This document shows, in pieces, positions 11,483-21,679 of a DNA stretch of 64,000 nucleotides. The stretch is from Macrophomina tecta (lineage: Eukaryota > Ascomycota > Dothideomycetes > Botryosphaeriales > Botryosphaeriaceae). Location of the stretch: the NCBI GenBank assembly GCA_024180945.1, contig JAKSGN010000033.1:682001-746000 (forward strand), written 5' to 3'. The notes beneath the pieces were generated by a model. It was not told the DNA's origin, did not search any database, and saw only the letters and a list, made by a program, of their open reading frames with translations. A program made the position numbers and the translations under genes. The number at the start of each line of letters is the position of its first letter. The stretch's first letter is position 1.

Positions 11483-11883
11483 ATGCTGAGGACGAGGAGG
11501 TTGAGGCCAAGGACGACATCGTCTTCGCTAGCTCTGAGGGCGATGCCTCTAGTTACTGCTTAAATGACGATGGTACCCAGGAGCCTGTCACCTCAAAGGC
11601 CGCCAGCAAGAAGGTTGCTAGCAAGGAGAAGAGCATTCCAGATACAACTATCATTATTCTAAATAATATTGGTTGTTGGTCTCCTGCCGCCTGCCATCCA
11701 CCATCAGTCAATGCACTTTCTTTTCATTGTATCTCTATGATCTTACCTTTTGATTACGATTGGGAATATATGAGGGATAGGGCGTCCCGGTTTTTAGACG
11801 AGTGTCTGCAACTTTGCTCAATTGCTTCTTTGATTTCAGGTTCGGATTGCAATTGGAGGCAGGAGAGGGCACTAAGCACTTGA
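11476..11883 (+). pseudogene. Out-of-phase acidic continuation of the CxxC gene
   Basis: Directly downstream of the stop, another phase stays open for about 135 codons. Its first ~55 codons read as compositionally protein-like sequence (AEDEEVEAKDDIVFASSEGD, then TSKAASKKVASKEK), similar in character to the acidic tail upstream. It could be the true C-terminus after a one-base indel or an unannotated intron. A weak 53-nt candidate intron is GTCCTG at 11438 to the AG at 11490, phase 0. The later part no longer looks coding. Confidence 0.35.
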
Positions 11884-12684
11884 GGCGACTGATTCTGGGA
11901 ACCATGCGCGCTTGGGGATGGCGATCTGTGATCAAAATATATGAAAATCTCTAAAGCTCCTTATTGGCTGGCATTTATCCTCTGCGGGCAGAGTTGGTTT
12001 CTCGCCCTTTCCTTTACTTTCCACTATTGATTTTCTTTTTCTTTTTTTTTTTTAAAAAAAAAATTTCCCTCTTAGTACGATAAAAACAAGCAAAGAAAAT
12101 AAGAGAGAGATGTAGTTGTCTCGGTTCAGAAATTAGTAAGGCTTTTACGAGCGGTTTTACGAAGTGCTTAGCGTTGGCGTTTGTAGGTACTTGAATTGGG
12201 TCAGTGGCAGTATGTGGTCTTTACGAGTCTCCTTTCAATGGCAGTTTCTTAGTTCTCGTGAGTTGCATGTATGTACCAATTCCAGCATAGGGACCGGATG
12301 ATTTATGGTGTGTTTGGATATGGGACTGGCAGATACCCATCACGGCTATGACACACCATTGAGTTTTCTTAATCGCGGTTCGGCTTCGAGACGGGAAGGG
12401 CAGGCTAGTCAGTGGAAGTATCATTGAGCTGAAGCAGACACTGGCACAGATACATGCACAAAATGCAACGCAGATATAATACTCTCACCCATTCCCCTTC
12501 TTTTTCATCAAGTGACATCGTAGAGTACATCACATAATCTGAACCAAACGCCAAAGACTCCCTCGCCCAATGCATCTTGATATCTTCATCTAATGCGTGA
12601 AAAATCATCCACCCCACCGTCTTCTCTAATCCGACCCAGCATTGGCGAACTCGGCCACATAGTACTACCGCACGGCACGCTACA
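11884..12684. other. Intergenic, no supported gene
   Basis: AT-richer spacer with T and A runs around 12036-12063. No gene, RNA or repeat could be supported. Confidence 0.5.
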
Positions 12685-13271
12685 TTAGCTTCTACAACGC
12701 GATCTCTGTGAGCGACGACTTAAAAGAGCGACAGACGGACCCGCATAAAACGGAAACTCACATCCTTGACCTGCTCGGCCAGCTCCGGGCGCGACGGCAG
12801 CTTCCAGTCGTTGACGCGCCACCACCAGCGGCGCAGGCGGGCGCCGACGCTCTGCCCGCTCAGCTGGCTCGCGCGGTTCCAGTGCCGCCAGCCGCTCAGC
12901 ACCAGCGTCCACAGCGTGCCCTGCAGCAGCGGCAGCAGCACCTGGTCGCGCAGCGTGACGTACGCGACGCCCCAGCCGCTGCCGCACTTCTCGATGCTCT
13001 TGAGGTAGCTCTGCTCGAAGCGCAGGTCGGGCAGCGGCGGCAGGTGGTGCGGCGGCCGGCGCGGCGCCGGGTGCAGGACGGAGAGCGGGATCTCATCGTC
13101 GTCGATGTCGGAGGAGGAGGAGGCGGCGGCGGCGGCGTGGTGGTGCACGTGGACGGGCTCGCGGGTGCTGGCGGCGGTGGAGGGGTTGAGGTCGTGGTGC
13201 GGCGATGGGTCGTGCTGGATTGAGGCGGTTTGGATGGTCGAGGCGACCTCGAGGGGGCCCGGGGCGCTCAT
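12685..13271 (-). CDS. DUF1770 family protein
   Basis: 176-residue fungal protein of unknown function from exons 12762-13271 and 12685-12705 (complement). The 56-nt intron runs from GTGAGT to CACAG, and the last exon codes only six residues. The N-terminal half is disordered, with histidine-rich (HVHHHAAAAA) and serine/aspartate-rich stretches. The C-terminal half carries the conserved DUF1770 block: LPPLPDLRFEQSYLKSI, then RDQVLLPLLQGTLWTLVLSGWRHW and VGARLRRWWWRVNDWK. Its aromatic/basic run and hydrophobic segment suggest peripheral membrane association, which is inference. It is divergent from calcineurin B across 336 bp. Confidence 0.8.
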
Positions 13272-13607
13272 GGTGGAGGAATTGGGGCCGGCGTTGCGGT
13301 GTGTCGGGAGGTAGTGCCGCGATGGCGACGTGTGGCACGCAGACTCGAGCTCGGCGGCGGCGGCGGCGGTGGTGGTGGTGACAGTGCTGGGCGGGCGGTG
13401 ACGATGTCGCTGTAGCTCCGGAAGCCGAGAGGCGGGCTTGATTGGCTGCGGGGGCGCTCCTGAAGGCGTGCGTGGGGCTGCCTTGGGTGCCCTGCGGCTG
13501 CTTCCCTCTGTGCATCACGAACCCTACTCTCTCCGCCTTTGAACCCGTTGTCACTCATCCTCCCACCACACCACCCCTCCCCCCCCCCAAACAATCCACC
13601 CGCCAAG
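13272..13607. promoter_or_regulatory. Shared divergent promoter, DUF1770 / calcineurin B
   Basis: This 336-bp gap between two divergent start codons has a C-rich pyrimidine tract (about 13558-13595) just before the calcineurin B ATG, typical of fungal transcription start regions. No TATA box is evident. Confidence 0.45.
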
Positions 13608-14526
13608 ATGGGTAACGCAAATTCCCAGATGTTGGACAACATCGTGTCCGGCAGCAATTGTGCGTACCAATCCCGCTGTCCACAGCGCCAGCCTCCAGCC
13701 GTCTGTCGGCGGGGTGTCGCCTTGCCCGCCAGCCCACCGCTGACTTTTTTTTGTGCCAGTCGACCGCGAGGAGGTCGATCGCCTGCGCAAGCGCTTCATG
13801 AAGCTCGACAAGGTATCCAGCCTCTCCCGCCGCCAAGAACCCTCTCGTTCCCGCGTCCTGGACCCCTCTTTCCTCCCCCCCCCCTTTCGTGCGCCACAGC
13901 ATGTGCGCGTTAGAGCCGAGCCCGTATTCCCTTGTGCAAAAATGCGACAACACGTTTCTTATTGCTTTGCTTTCTACATAGGACAACTCGGGCACCATCG
14001 AGCGTGACGAGTTCCTGTCGCTGCCCCAGGTCTCGTCCAACCCGCTCGCCACGCGCATGATCGCCATCTTCGACGAGGACGGCGGTGGCGACGTCGACTT
14101 CCAGGAGTTCGTCTCGGGCCTCAGCGCCTTCAGCAGCAAGGGCAACAAGGAGGAGAAGCTGCGCTTCGCCTTCAAGGTCTACGACATCGACCGCGACGGC
14201 TACATCAGCAACGGCGAGCTGTTCATCGTGCTGAAGATGATGGTTGGCAGCAACTTGAAGGACCAGCAGCTGCAACAGGTGCGTTCTTCGTGCAGCAGTT
14301 GGGCGAAGATGATTTGGGTATGATGCTGACGGCTGGTGCCGCGTCTAGATTGTTGACAAGACCATTATGGAGGCCGACCTTGACCGTGACGGCAAGATTA
14401 GCTTCGAGGAGTTTACCAAGATGGTTGAGAACACTGATGTCTCCATGAGCATGACTTTGGGTACGGTTCTAGTGTGTCCGCCGGCATGCACTCCGAGTGC
14501 TGACTTTGCTTGTAGATCAATTCTAG
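13608..14526 (+). CDS. CNB1: Calcineurin regulatory subunit B
   Basis: Calcium-binding regulatory subunit of the phosphatase calcineurin, which partners the catalytic A subunit in Ca2+/stress signalling through Crz1. Five exons (13608-13659, 13760-13812, 13982-14278, 14349-14460, 14516-14526) give 174 residues. Each junction restores the conserved protein: [38 protein letters not shown] and MTL/DQF-stop. Four EF-hand loops are complete: [36 protein letters not shown] and [12 protein letters not shown]. The N-terminus MGNANS is a myristoylation signal. The final exon encodes only the last residues. Length and sequence match the family almost exactly. Confidence 0.96.
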
Positions 14527-15092
14527 ACTGTCATTTTCCGTCCAATTTCAATTGTCTTCTCGGCATGGAAACAGCATGGCGTTTCGGTTTCCTTGGGTGG
14601 TTACGGCCATGGGTATTGTGCGGTTTTGCGGATGGAGGTAGAAATCATGATGCAACGAAAGCATGGCGACAGCCCATCTTCGAAGAGGTCATTGAAAGAG
14701 ATCTGCACGTTTTCGGTCGTTGTGACGAGATGAGGCTGAACTCCGTCCACGGCATGTCCAATGAAAATAAGAGGAGAAAGAGGACGCGGGCGTGTGCAGA
14801 TCCGCACAGATTTCAGCGCAGCAGAGCAACTTCGGAATGCCTCACAGCCCTGCCAGCCCCGAAGTCAGTTGCCATGATTCTTGGGCTTGAAACGGCCCGC
14901 AAGCAACCACATTGGTTCGGATAGTCCGCATCCGCAATGCCGAGCCACATGAGAGAACAGCAGTACGCGGGGACTTTTGTGACGATAAAAAAATAATTGT
15001 ACGATTACTGAGGGCTTTTTTTTCTATTTACAGTTTACATCCTCCTAATCAGTCCATCCCTCGTCCCAGCTAGCTCAATCTTCTCTCCACAT
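14527..15092. other. Intergenic between convergent genes
   Basis: 3' regions of calcineurin B and the small secreted protein gene. No gene or structured element is evident. Confidence 0.5.
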
Positions 15093-15630
15093 TTACGCAA
15101 CACCCTGGATGGTGACGATGGGAACCTCGATGTGGGGGCTGCCCTTGCAGTCAGAGCCAGCATTGGTACCCTCGCAGGTCTTGCCGGTAGGGGCGGTGCC
15201 GTTGGCGATGTAGTAGGCATCGGTGTCGTCGAGAGTGCTGCACACGAATGCCCCGTTAGCAACCCGAAATACGAGAAACCTAAAAAACAAAAAGACGTCC
15301 TGGAATGACGCATGGAAGAGAGGCTGAAAGAAGTACTCACCCCTTGGGGTAGGTGACGGCGATGCTGATCTGGTTCAGGTCGTCGCTGAAGCCGTAGCTG
15401 AAGTTGGGGTTGCTGTCGCAGGTGGTGGTGCCGATGAGCAGGGGCTGGACGTAGCACTGCGAGGTGGTGCCGGTGTTGGGGTCGGTGATGTTGAGGCTGA
15501 GGGAGGTCGAGGAGCTGCTGAACCAGCGGAGGCCATCAACGCTGAAGGGCTTGAGGGTCGAGGGGGTGGGGGCGGCGGCGGCGAAGGTGGCCGCGCTGGC
15601 GAGGAGGGTGGCGACGGTGGTGAACTGCAT
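15093..15630 (-). CDS. Small secreted cysteine-containing protein (effector-like candidate)
   Basis: 144-residue predicted secreted protein from exons 15341-15630 and 15093-15237 (complement); the 103-nt intron joins AVTYPKG/TLDDTDAYY. A signal peptide is clear: MQFTTVATLLASAATFAAAA, with cleavage likely just before PTPS. The mature ~120 residues hold four cysteines, two per exon (QCYVQ, TTTCD, KTCEG, SDCKG), enough for two disulfides. One or more N-glycosylation sites are visible (NIT, NGT). Size, secretion and spacing resemble AA1-like (Alt a 1-like) or other fungal apoplastic proteins, but I cannot assign a family. The ATG at 15630 is chosen because it starts the signal peptide; upstream open frame is leader. 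A strong TATA box sits 103 bp upstream. Confidence 0.75.
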
Positions 15631-15732
15631 TTTGATGGTGGTGGTTTGATTGGGAAGTTGGTGGGAATGTCGATTGAAGCGATTGATTGATTGTTTGGTG
15701 GTGATTTCTATCCACAGCGCCTCTAGGGCGCC

Positions 15733-15740
15733 CTTATATA
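15733..15740 (-). promoter_or_regulatory. TATA box of the small secreted protein gene
   Basis: Read on the minus strand this is TATATAAG, 103 bp before the ATG at 15630. A clear TATA box is unusual among the genes in this window and fits a strongly or conditionally expressed gene. Confidence 0.55.
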
Positions 15741-16864
15741 CATAGGCCTTGAGGGTCTTGCCGTACAGGTAGGTTTCTCCCTGGCTGTACGGCATTCGAT
15801 GGGACGTCGTGAATACGAGCGCGACCGCCCGAGCTCCCCACAGTGAATAGCCGCGCTATGACGGGAGCGCTTGCCAACTACTGAGCCATGTCCTCCGTAA
15901 CCAGAAGAGGGGGGCACAGCCGCCCAGCAGCAACAGCGGATGAGGCGGCCGGGCGGGGACAACTAGGAGTGGCGCGGAGAATGAACGCATACACACACAT
16001 GGGCGCGGATCCGTTCCTGTCTCGGCCGACATCGTAGCGGCGTGATGCCCGAAGCGGTAAAGAGGGCATGGACAGCAGTGGTCGCCTGTTCCGGTGCCTG
16101 TTTCTAACTAAAGAAGCATATGAGTGACGTCGATCGATAAAGCTTCCCTCATCCTGGATCTTAATGGAGCAGGTTGTTGCACGAGGATACGAGGTTCCGG
16201 TTACCAAATGCTTTGCTCTTCTGCATGTCTTACCTCCTGAACGTGCGCGCATTCGGTGAACGGAGGGTTAGGCTGTTTCCGGCCGGCCATGGTGTCTACT
16301 TTTCTTCGTAATTTTCCTGTGTAGCTGCGCCGCCTGGCCTGACCGGTAGGGCTGATGAGGCGCTCGTAATGGGCGTGGTCTGTAGGGCAAGCTGAGAGCT
16401 TGGACAGCGGCCTCACGGAGCTGGCGCTGGCATGTGTCGGGGAACTCGGGACAGGCATGCAAAGACATCAAGATGCGCTGGGACATCGGAGCTGCATCGG
16501 AGTCGGTGGCACAGGCTCCGGTGCTGCGTTCCTTATTCGCATTGGAAAAACTCTCCTGCAGGGTGGTGAGCAATTGAAGAGCAGAGGGCGATGTGAGAGA
16601 AGGAAGCGAGGAAGGAAGTTCAGGGAAGCTCTGGTCTGCGCGCGGAGATAGCGCTTCTATAGCCGAGCAGCTTCGTCTCTCGCCATCCAACCTGCACCAG
16701 CTTTTTCCGGGGGAAGCTCCAGGTGCACAGCGCAACGCCGCCGCGGGCACCTCCCAACCATCTGCCGCACGCCCAGCAGGCTGCCTCCTCCCAAGGGCCT
16801 CGAAGCATGCCACAATAAGCCTTGTTCCTTCGCAAAAAGACAGCCCCGGTGCACAGCGAAAGCC
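15741..16864. other. Intergenic, divergent promoters
   Basis: About 1.1 kb between divergent genes. A 293-codon frame on the minus strand (16268-17149) overlaps the next gene antisense and has no motif. Nothing else is supported. Confidence 0.45.
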
Positions 16865-17953
16865 ATGAATCCGTTCCGCCTGCTCCAGTCCTTGCTCAAC
16901 CGCCTCCTGCCCTTCACCAGGCCGGGCACGCCGCTCCTTCAGGACCTCGTCCACACGCTCGCTCTCTGCGTCTTCCTCTATTTCGCACCGACCATCTTCG
17001 AGAACAATAGATCGGCGCCCGCGCCGCCCCTTGGTGCTGCAGGCGCGCCGCCCACCGACGCCGGCGGCCCGCGCCACGGCGGCCACACCGACTACGCCGA
17101 CGACGTCCCCGTGCCCCGCGATGCTGATGGGCTGCTCCCCGCCGAACACGAGGGCCCGGACGCCGCGGCTGGTTTTGCCGACGATGACAACGACGAGGAG
17201 CAGTTCGAGGAGGGAGAGGACCTCGAGGCAGAAGATTTAGCCGCTTTCGAGGCTGCTGCCGGCGGCCAGCACCAACCCTTTGTCGAAGACGCGGCAGACG
17301 CGGACGGCCAGCCCGGGCCCGCGGACCCGGATGCTGCTGCCGCCGCCGCTGCGGCCAGACGTGCGGCGGCGAACAGGCAGGTCGGCGCGAAGAAGGCGCG
17401 GTCGATTGCCAGGCGCGATCAGCGGCGCGCGTACCACGAGTTCGTGCGGTCGCAGGCCGAGGCGCAGCGCGCGCGCGAGGCGGAGGGCGCTGAGGAGCGC
17501 GAGGCCGAGCTGTTCGAGGAGAAAAGGAGGCGGGCGGTGGCCGAGGCTGCGTTGGAGGAGAAGGCGAGGAAGGAGCGGGAGGAGAGGCGGGAGAGGGAGA
17601 GGAGGGCGAGGGAGGAGGAAATGACGGCGCAGCAGGAGGCGCTGAGGCTGGTGAGGACGGCTCTGGAGACTAGAGGCGCGGTGGAGGTGAGGGGGGTGGT
17701 TGAGAGGGTGGGTAGAGGAGGGCCAGAAGGGAGAGCATGGCTGGAAAAGCTGCTGAGAGCGGATGGGCTGGTGGTGAAGGGCAAGGGCCGAGATGGATGC
17801 GTGAGGATGATCACCGCCGGTGGTTGGGTGGTGAGAGTCGAGGAGAGCGATATGCAGGCCGCCTGGAAGAGAGTTGCCGGGCTGCAGAAGGCGAAGATCA
17901 CTTTTGCAGACCTGGGCGAAGCATTGGAAGAAGTGCTGAAGCACAGGGCGTAG
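16865..17953 (+). CDS. Conserved-looking hypothetical membrane-anchored coiled-coil protein
   Basis: Intronless, 362 residues, not assigned to a named family. The N-terminus has one hydrophobic segment at about residues 26-43 (DLVHTLALCVFLYFAPTIF), preceded by basic residues; it may be a signal anchor. Residues ~75-130 are acidic. Around 150-185 it becomes alanine/arginine-rich, then a long charged E/R helix (about 195-265, e.g. EEKARKEREERRERERR) predicts a coiled coil. The last ~100 residues are folded-looking: RAWLEKLLRADGLVVKG, a short beta-rich stretch (GGWVVRVEESDM), and a closing helix. The layout resembles small ER or organelle membrane adaptors, but that is speculation. The start is the first ATG and precedes the hydrophobic segment. 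Confidence 0.7.
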   Translation: MNPFRLLQSLLNRLLPFTRPGTPLLQDLVHTLALCVFLYFAPTIFENNRSAPAPPLGAAGAPPTDAGGPRHGGHTDYADDVPVPRDADGLLPAEHEGPDAAAGFADDDNDEEQFEEGEDLEAEDLAAFEAAAGGQHQPFVEDAADADGQPGPADPDAAAAAAAARRAAANRQVGAKKARSIARRDQRRAYHEFVRSQAEAQRAREAEGAEEREAELFEEKRRRAVAEAALEEKARKEREERRERERRAREEEMTAQQEALRLVRTALETRGAVEVRGVVERVGRGGPEGRAWLEKLLRADGLVVKGKGRDGCVRMITAGGWVVRVEESDMQAAWKRVAGLQKAKITFADLGEALEEVLKHRA

Positions 17954-18702
17954 GTGCAGCAGGAAAACCACACAGCTGGTGCTTGGATACCCCAAAAGTG
18001 TGCGGCTGTGGTCAGGTCGATCAAGTCGCGGTGTTAGATTGATTAGACATTGGCGTTATGGCATGTTTCTGGATCTATTGTACAAGTTGAAGACAAAATT
18101 TCTGCTTCAACAGGCCGACGCGCAGGAAGAGGCCCATGGGCGGTCTACCTTGATATCGTACACTTGGCCATTCGATGGGAAATTGAAGCAATCTTTCAGA
18201 GAGCAATTGTTCATCCATAGCAGCCTGGAAGGCTGCCCCATTCGCGCATGCGCAAGCCCCAGACGAGCCGTGTACCGCTTCCTGCACCTTTCGTCCGGGA
18301 AAGAGCTGTAGTGCGCACGGTCGATTTTTTTGCAAAGCTGCAGTGGAAGGTGGTGAGCGCCATGGAAAGGCGCGGGCGACACTCAAACGCCTCGCCACTT
18401 CGAACAGACGATTTTGCAACGTGAGAAGCGATAGGCGCTCCTGTGGCTGCTATGCTTCGGATTACTGGACAAAATTACTGCGTGCATCTGCGACAGCGCA
18501 ACTGCTGATGCGTCGCGGCGGCGATTGGGATTGGGCGTCACGTGCTGGCTAAGCGAGTGCGTGCGGCACTCAATTGATCCGACGCTCTGCTGAAATTATC
18601 CTCGACGACACCGACGACAACCACCACCCCCCGCCGACGACCCGCTCACGACCTCTCCTCCAACTTACGGCACCGTCGTACAGCCACCAAAAGGTCACCA
18701 TC
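17954..18702. other. Intergenic and RPS5 promoter
   Basis: No gene supported. The last ~100 bp before the RPS5 ATG are C-rich with CGACGACAC-type sequence, as expected of a ribosomal protein gene leader. Confidence 0.45.
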
Positions 18703-19507
18703 ATGTCTGACGGCGAGATCGAGGTCGAGAGCCCCCAGGGCTACCCCGTCCTTCCCAAGGACGTTACCGAGGAGATTGGCAGCATCAAGCTGTTCAACAA
18801 GTGGAGCTACGAGGACGTTGAGATCAGGGACATCTCCTTGACGTACGGCAATTCCCTCCCCGCGACGCTGATTCTGCCATTTTTGCGACCATTTTGGCAC
18901 CACCACTGCAGGACCGTGTGCTGACGCAGTTCCGCGCCCACAGCGACTACATCCAGATCCGTACTCCCGTCTACCTCTCCCACTCCGCCGGCCGCTATGC
19001 CGTCAAGCGCTTCAGGAAGGCCCAGTGCCCCATCATTGAGCGCCTGACCAACTCGCTCATGATGAACGGCCGCAACAACGGAAAGAAGCTCATGGCCGTC
19101 CGCATCGTTGCCCACGCCTTCGAGATCGTACGTCTACAGCCGAACACCACCCGTGTGCGAAGATTGCGCCCGATCCTAACGATCCACAGATCCACATCAT
19201 GACCGACCAGAACCCCATCCAGGTCGCCGTTGACGCTATCGTCAACTGCGGTCCCCGCGAAGACTCCACCCGTATCGGTTCCGCCGGTACCGTCCGTCGC
19301 CAGGCCGTCGATGTTTCGCCCCTGCGCCGTGTCAACCAGGCCATCGCCCTCCTCACCATCGGTGCCCGCGAGGCCGCTTTCCGCAACGTCAAGAGCATTG
19401 CCGAGTGCCTTGCTGAGGAGCTGATCAACGCCGCCAAGGGCAGCAGCAACTCGTACGCCATCAAGAAGAAGGACGAGCTGGAGCGTGTCGCCAAGTCCAA
19501 CCGGTAA
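18703..19507 (+). CDS. RPS5: 40S ribosomal protein S5 (uS7)
   Basis: Small-subunit ribosomal protein at the mRNA exit region. Exons 18703-18842, 18944-19127 and 19190-19507 give 213 residues, the usual length. The junctions restore conserved sequence: [27 protein letters not shown] and [18 protein letters not shown]. Diagnostic uS7 blocks are [51 protein letters not shown] and the C-terminal [10 protein letters not shown]. Introns are 101 and 62 nt; the first contains a GCTGAC branch site. The start is the first ATG in the conserved frame. Confidence 0.97.
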
Positions 19508-21679
19508 ATTGTTCATCGCAATTTGCTTGGTTATGCGTGGGCTTTGGGGGGGTTCTGTCTGTGGGAGATGATCTTCTCTCTTCAGCGTGATATCGGGATC
19601 CGGTGGGAGAGAAATCAAAAAGGGCAGGTGTATCAATTTTGGTGGTGGTTTCGCATAATCATCCATCGAAAAAGAGAAATCAATTCGGTTTTCAAGCTTT
19701 GGGAATGGTTTCTGTCGACCGGATTACTTCTTTGCTTGGGCGAATGCATGACAGTTTTACACATGAAAGAGAAAGCCTCGCTCCATGCGGTGTCTACTTC
19801 TTCACCGCAGACAGAACGGAAAATGCCATGATCTTCGACGTTCCACGCACTCGCCACTGCTAATACTGACGGCTCACCATCTTGTCACAATTGAGAAACT
19901 TGCCCCTCTCAGCCTGGGGTTTGGCAATGCGTTCCACTTACTATAAAGCTTCTACTGCGTTGGGCAAATGGGAATCCACCATTACCTTATCTAAAATGCT
20001 GATACAACGCGAGCTGACCTTGTCCTCAGTGCCTACTACTATCTGGTAAGGCGCTGTCTCCGCATAATTCGCTCGTACTCCGCGCCTGACGACTTCCACT
20101 GGAGTTGATTGCACCGACAGAAGGAGATTTATATTTCCTGCGTTAATATGATGCTTCGGCAAGCACCAACAGGAAGGACCTCGCAGAATGCCATCTAATC
20201 ATATAAGGCCAGCTCTTTACTTCGATGTATTGTTGATCAACTCCAACCAATGAAACAGCTCACGGCAGTCCTATGGTGATTGCGACATGGACTATGTAGT
20301 GGAGCTTTGTGGTGGACGTGGGACCTACCTAGGTACGGATGGCCTTAGTCCCACGTCTACCAAAACGTTATTGCCTCATTGTCGCAACCCCACGAGCCCG
20401 AAAATACTATTAGCACCTCAGACCGAAGATACACTCTCCCCCTAAGTCTGCAAAAGACTGAGACTGTGCCCTATCAACCCCCAACGAGAAGGGTGCTGGT
20501 CTCAAACACAGACCAATCCTTCAAGCAATGTAGACGCTCTTATGTTCCGCCAGGCTACAGCGCCTTCATCTAAAATTGATAAACAGTACGGGGACTTGAT
20601 AGCACCATCATAGCCATTATGCTAATATTTCGAGCCTCCACAGCCCCGTATAGAGACACGCTGCACTTTTTTTTTTTTTTTTTTTCAGTTCGCGAAAGGT
20701 CGAGCATCCTGCGTGTCCCAGTCTCCCGAAAAGAGATGTTGGCCCGGGCATTGTTATGTCCGTCAAGCAATAAAGAAGCACTTCCATAAAACAAACCTAT
20801 GAGACATCCATCCTTGGACTGTATACCAAGGTGCTTCTTGAAACCTCGTTTCTGGGAGTACAGGGTGTTGAAGTTCGTTAGGCCGCACGTAGTATCTACC
20901 CCAAATGGAATGCCGGATTGGGCTTAGTCCCACCTCATGTGTACATAGTCTCTGCTAGCCGTCTGCCCCTTAGAGGGTTAATCCATTATGGCTTCAACAC
21001 AGGGGAGTGAGTTCAGTCTTAGAACCTTCCCTTCATACCGCCGCTTTGCGTCCTCTTTTCCGAGGCCACAAATATTGGGAATGTGGTACCGCGCCGTCTA
21101 GGCGAGAAGAGTATGGCAAGCCCGTATGCTTAGGTAAATATGTTAGGTATCATCTTTCCCATCTCTACTTGGGCACTGGCTATTGCGCGCTGTTTCGGAG
21201 CATTGGGAAAATGAAAAGGGTAGAGGACGCCGCTGCTAATAGAACATTGCTCTACCGGCTGAGAATGAAAAGTCAGACGATATCGCTTCTTTTTCCCCCT
21301 AGCTGCCTGGGACTTGCATGAGCTTAAAACCCTCCCGTCCCTCTGCTGCAGAGATGGAGAGAATATGAGGCATATACGACGAGAGACAGAACGCTGCACT
21401 ACCAGGAGCATCACGCCAAACAATCGCCGGACGATGAAAAGTGAAAGAAAAGGAAATCCCAATGAAAAAAGAGAGGCTGGCCTGCCAGGGCTCACAATCC
21501 TGCCAAAAAGAAAGAGACATTTTGTCCATTTCATATCATTTCCTTTTAATCTCATAGTTAAAAAAAAAAAAAAAAGAACAAGGTAGAAGACGAGAAAAAT
21601 AAATCTGCTTCTCCCCCGTCCTCGAAGTTCCATACCAAACCCTTTTCATACGACCCATCTTTCATCTGGCCTTTCTCCG
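19508..21679. other. Long intergenic stretch between convergent genes
   Basis: About 2.2 kb without a convincing gene, AT-richer than its surroundings. It contains a T19 run (20667-20685), an A run near 21560-21575 and an imperfect inverted repeat at 20311-20361. The motif CTTAGTCCCAC recurs near 20345 and 20926. The frames here are short or arginine/lysine-rich noise. Confidence 0.5.
20311..20361. repeat. 14-bp imperfect inverted repeat (hairpin)
   Basis: GGTGGACGTGGGAC at 20311-20324 is complementary, with one mismatch, to GTCCCACGTCTACC at 20348-20361. The loop is about 23 nt. It lies in gene-free DNA. Confidence 0.6.

Noticed and set aside
16268..17149. 293-codon minus-strand frame
   Set aside because: Antisense to the coiled-coil gene; composition mirrors that gene and there is no motif.
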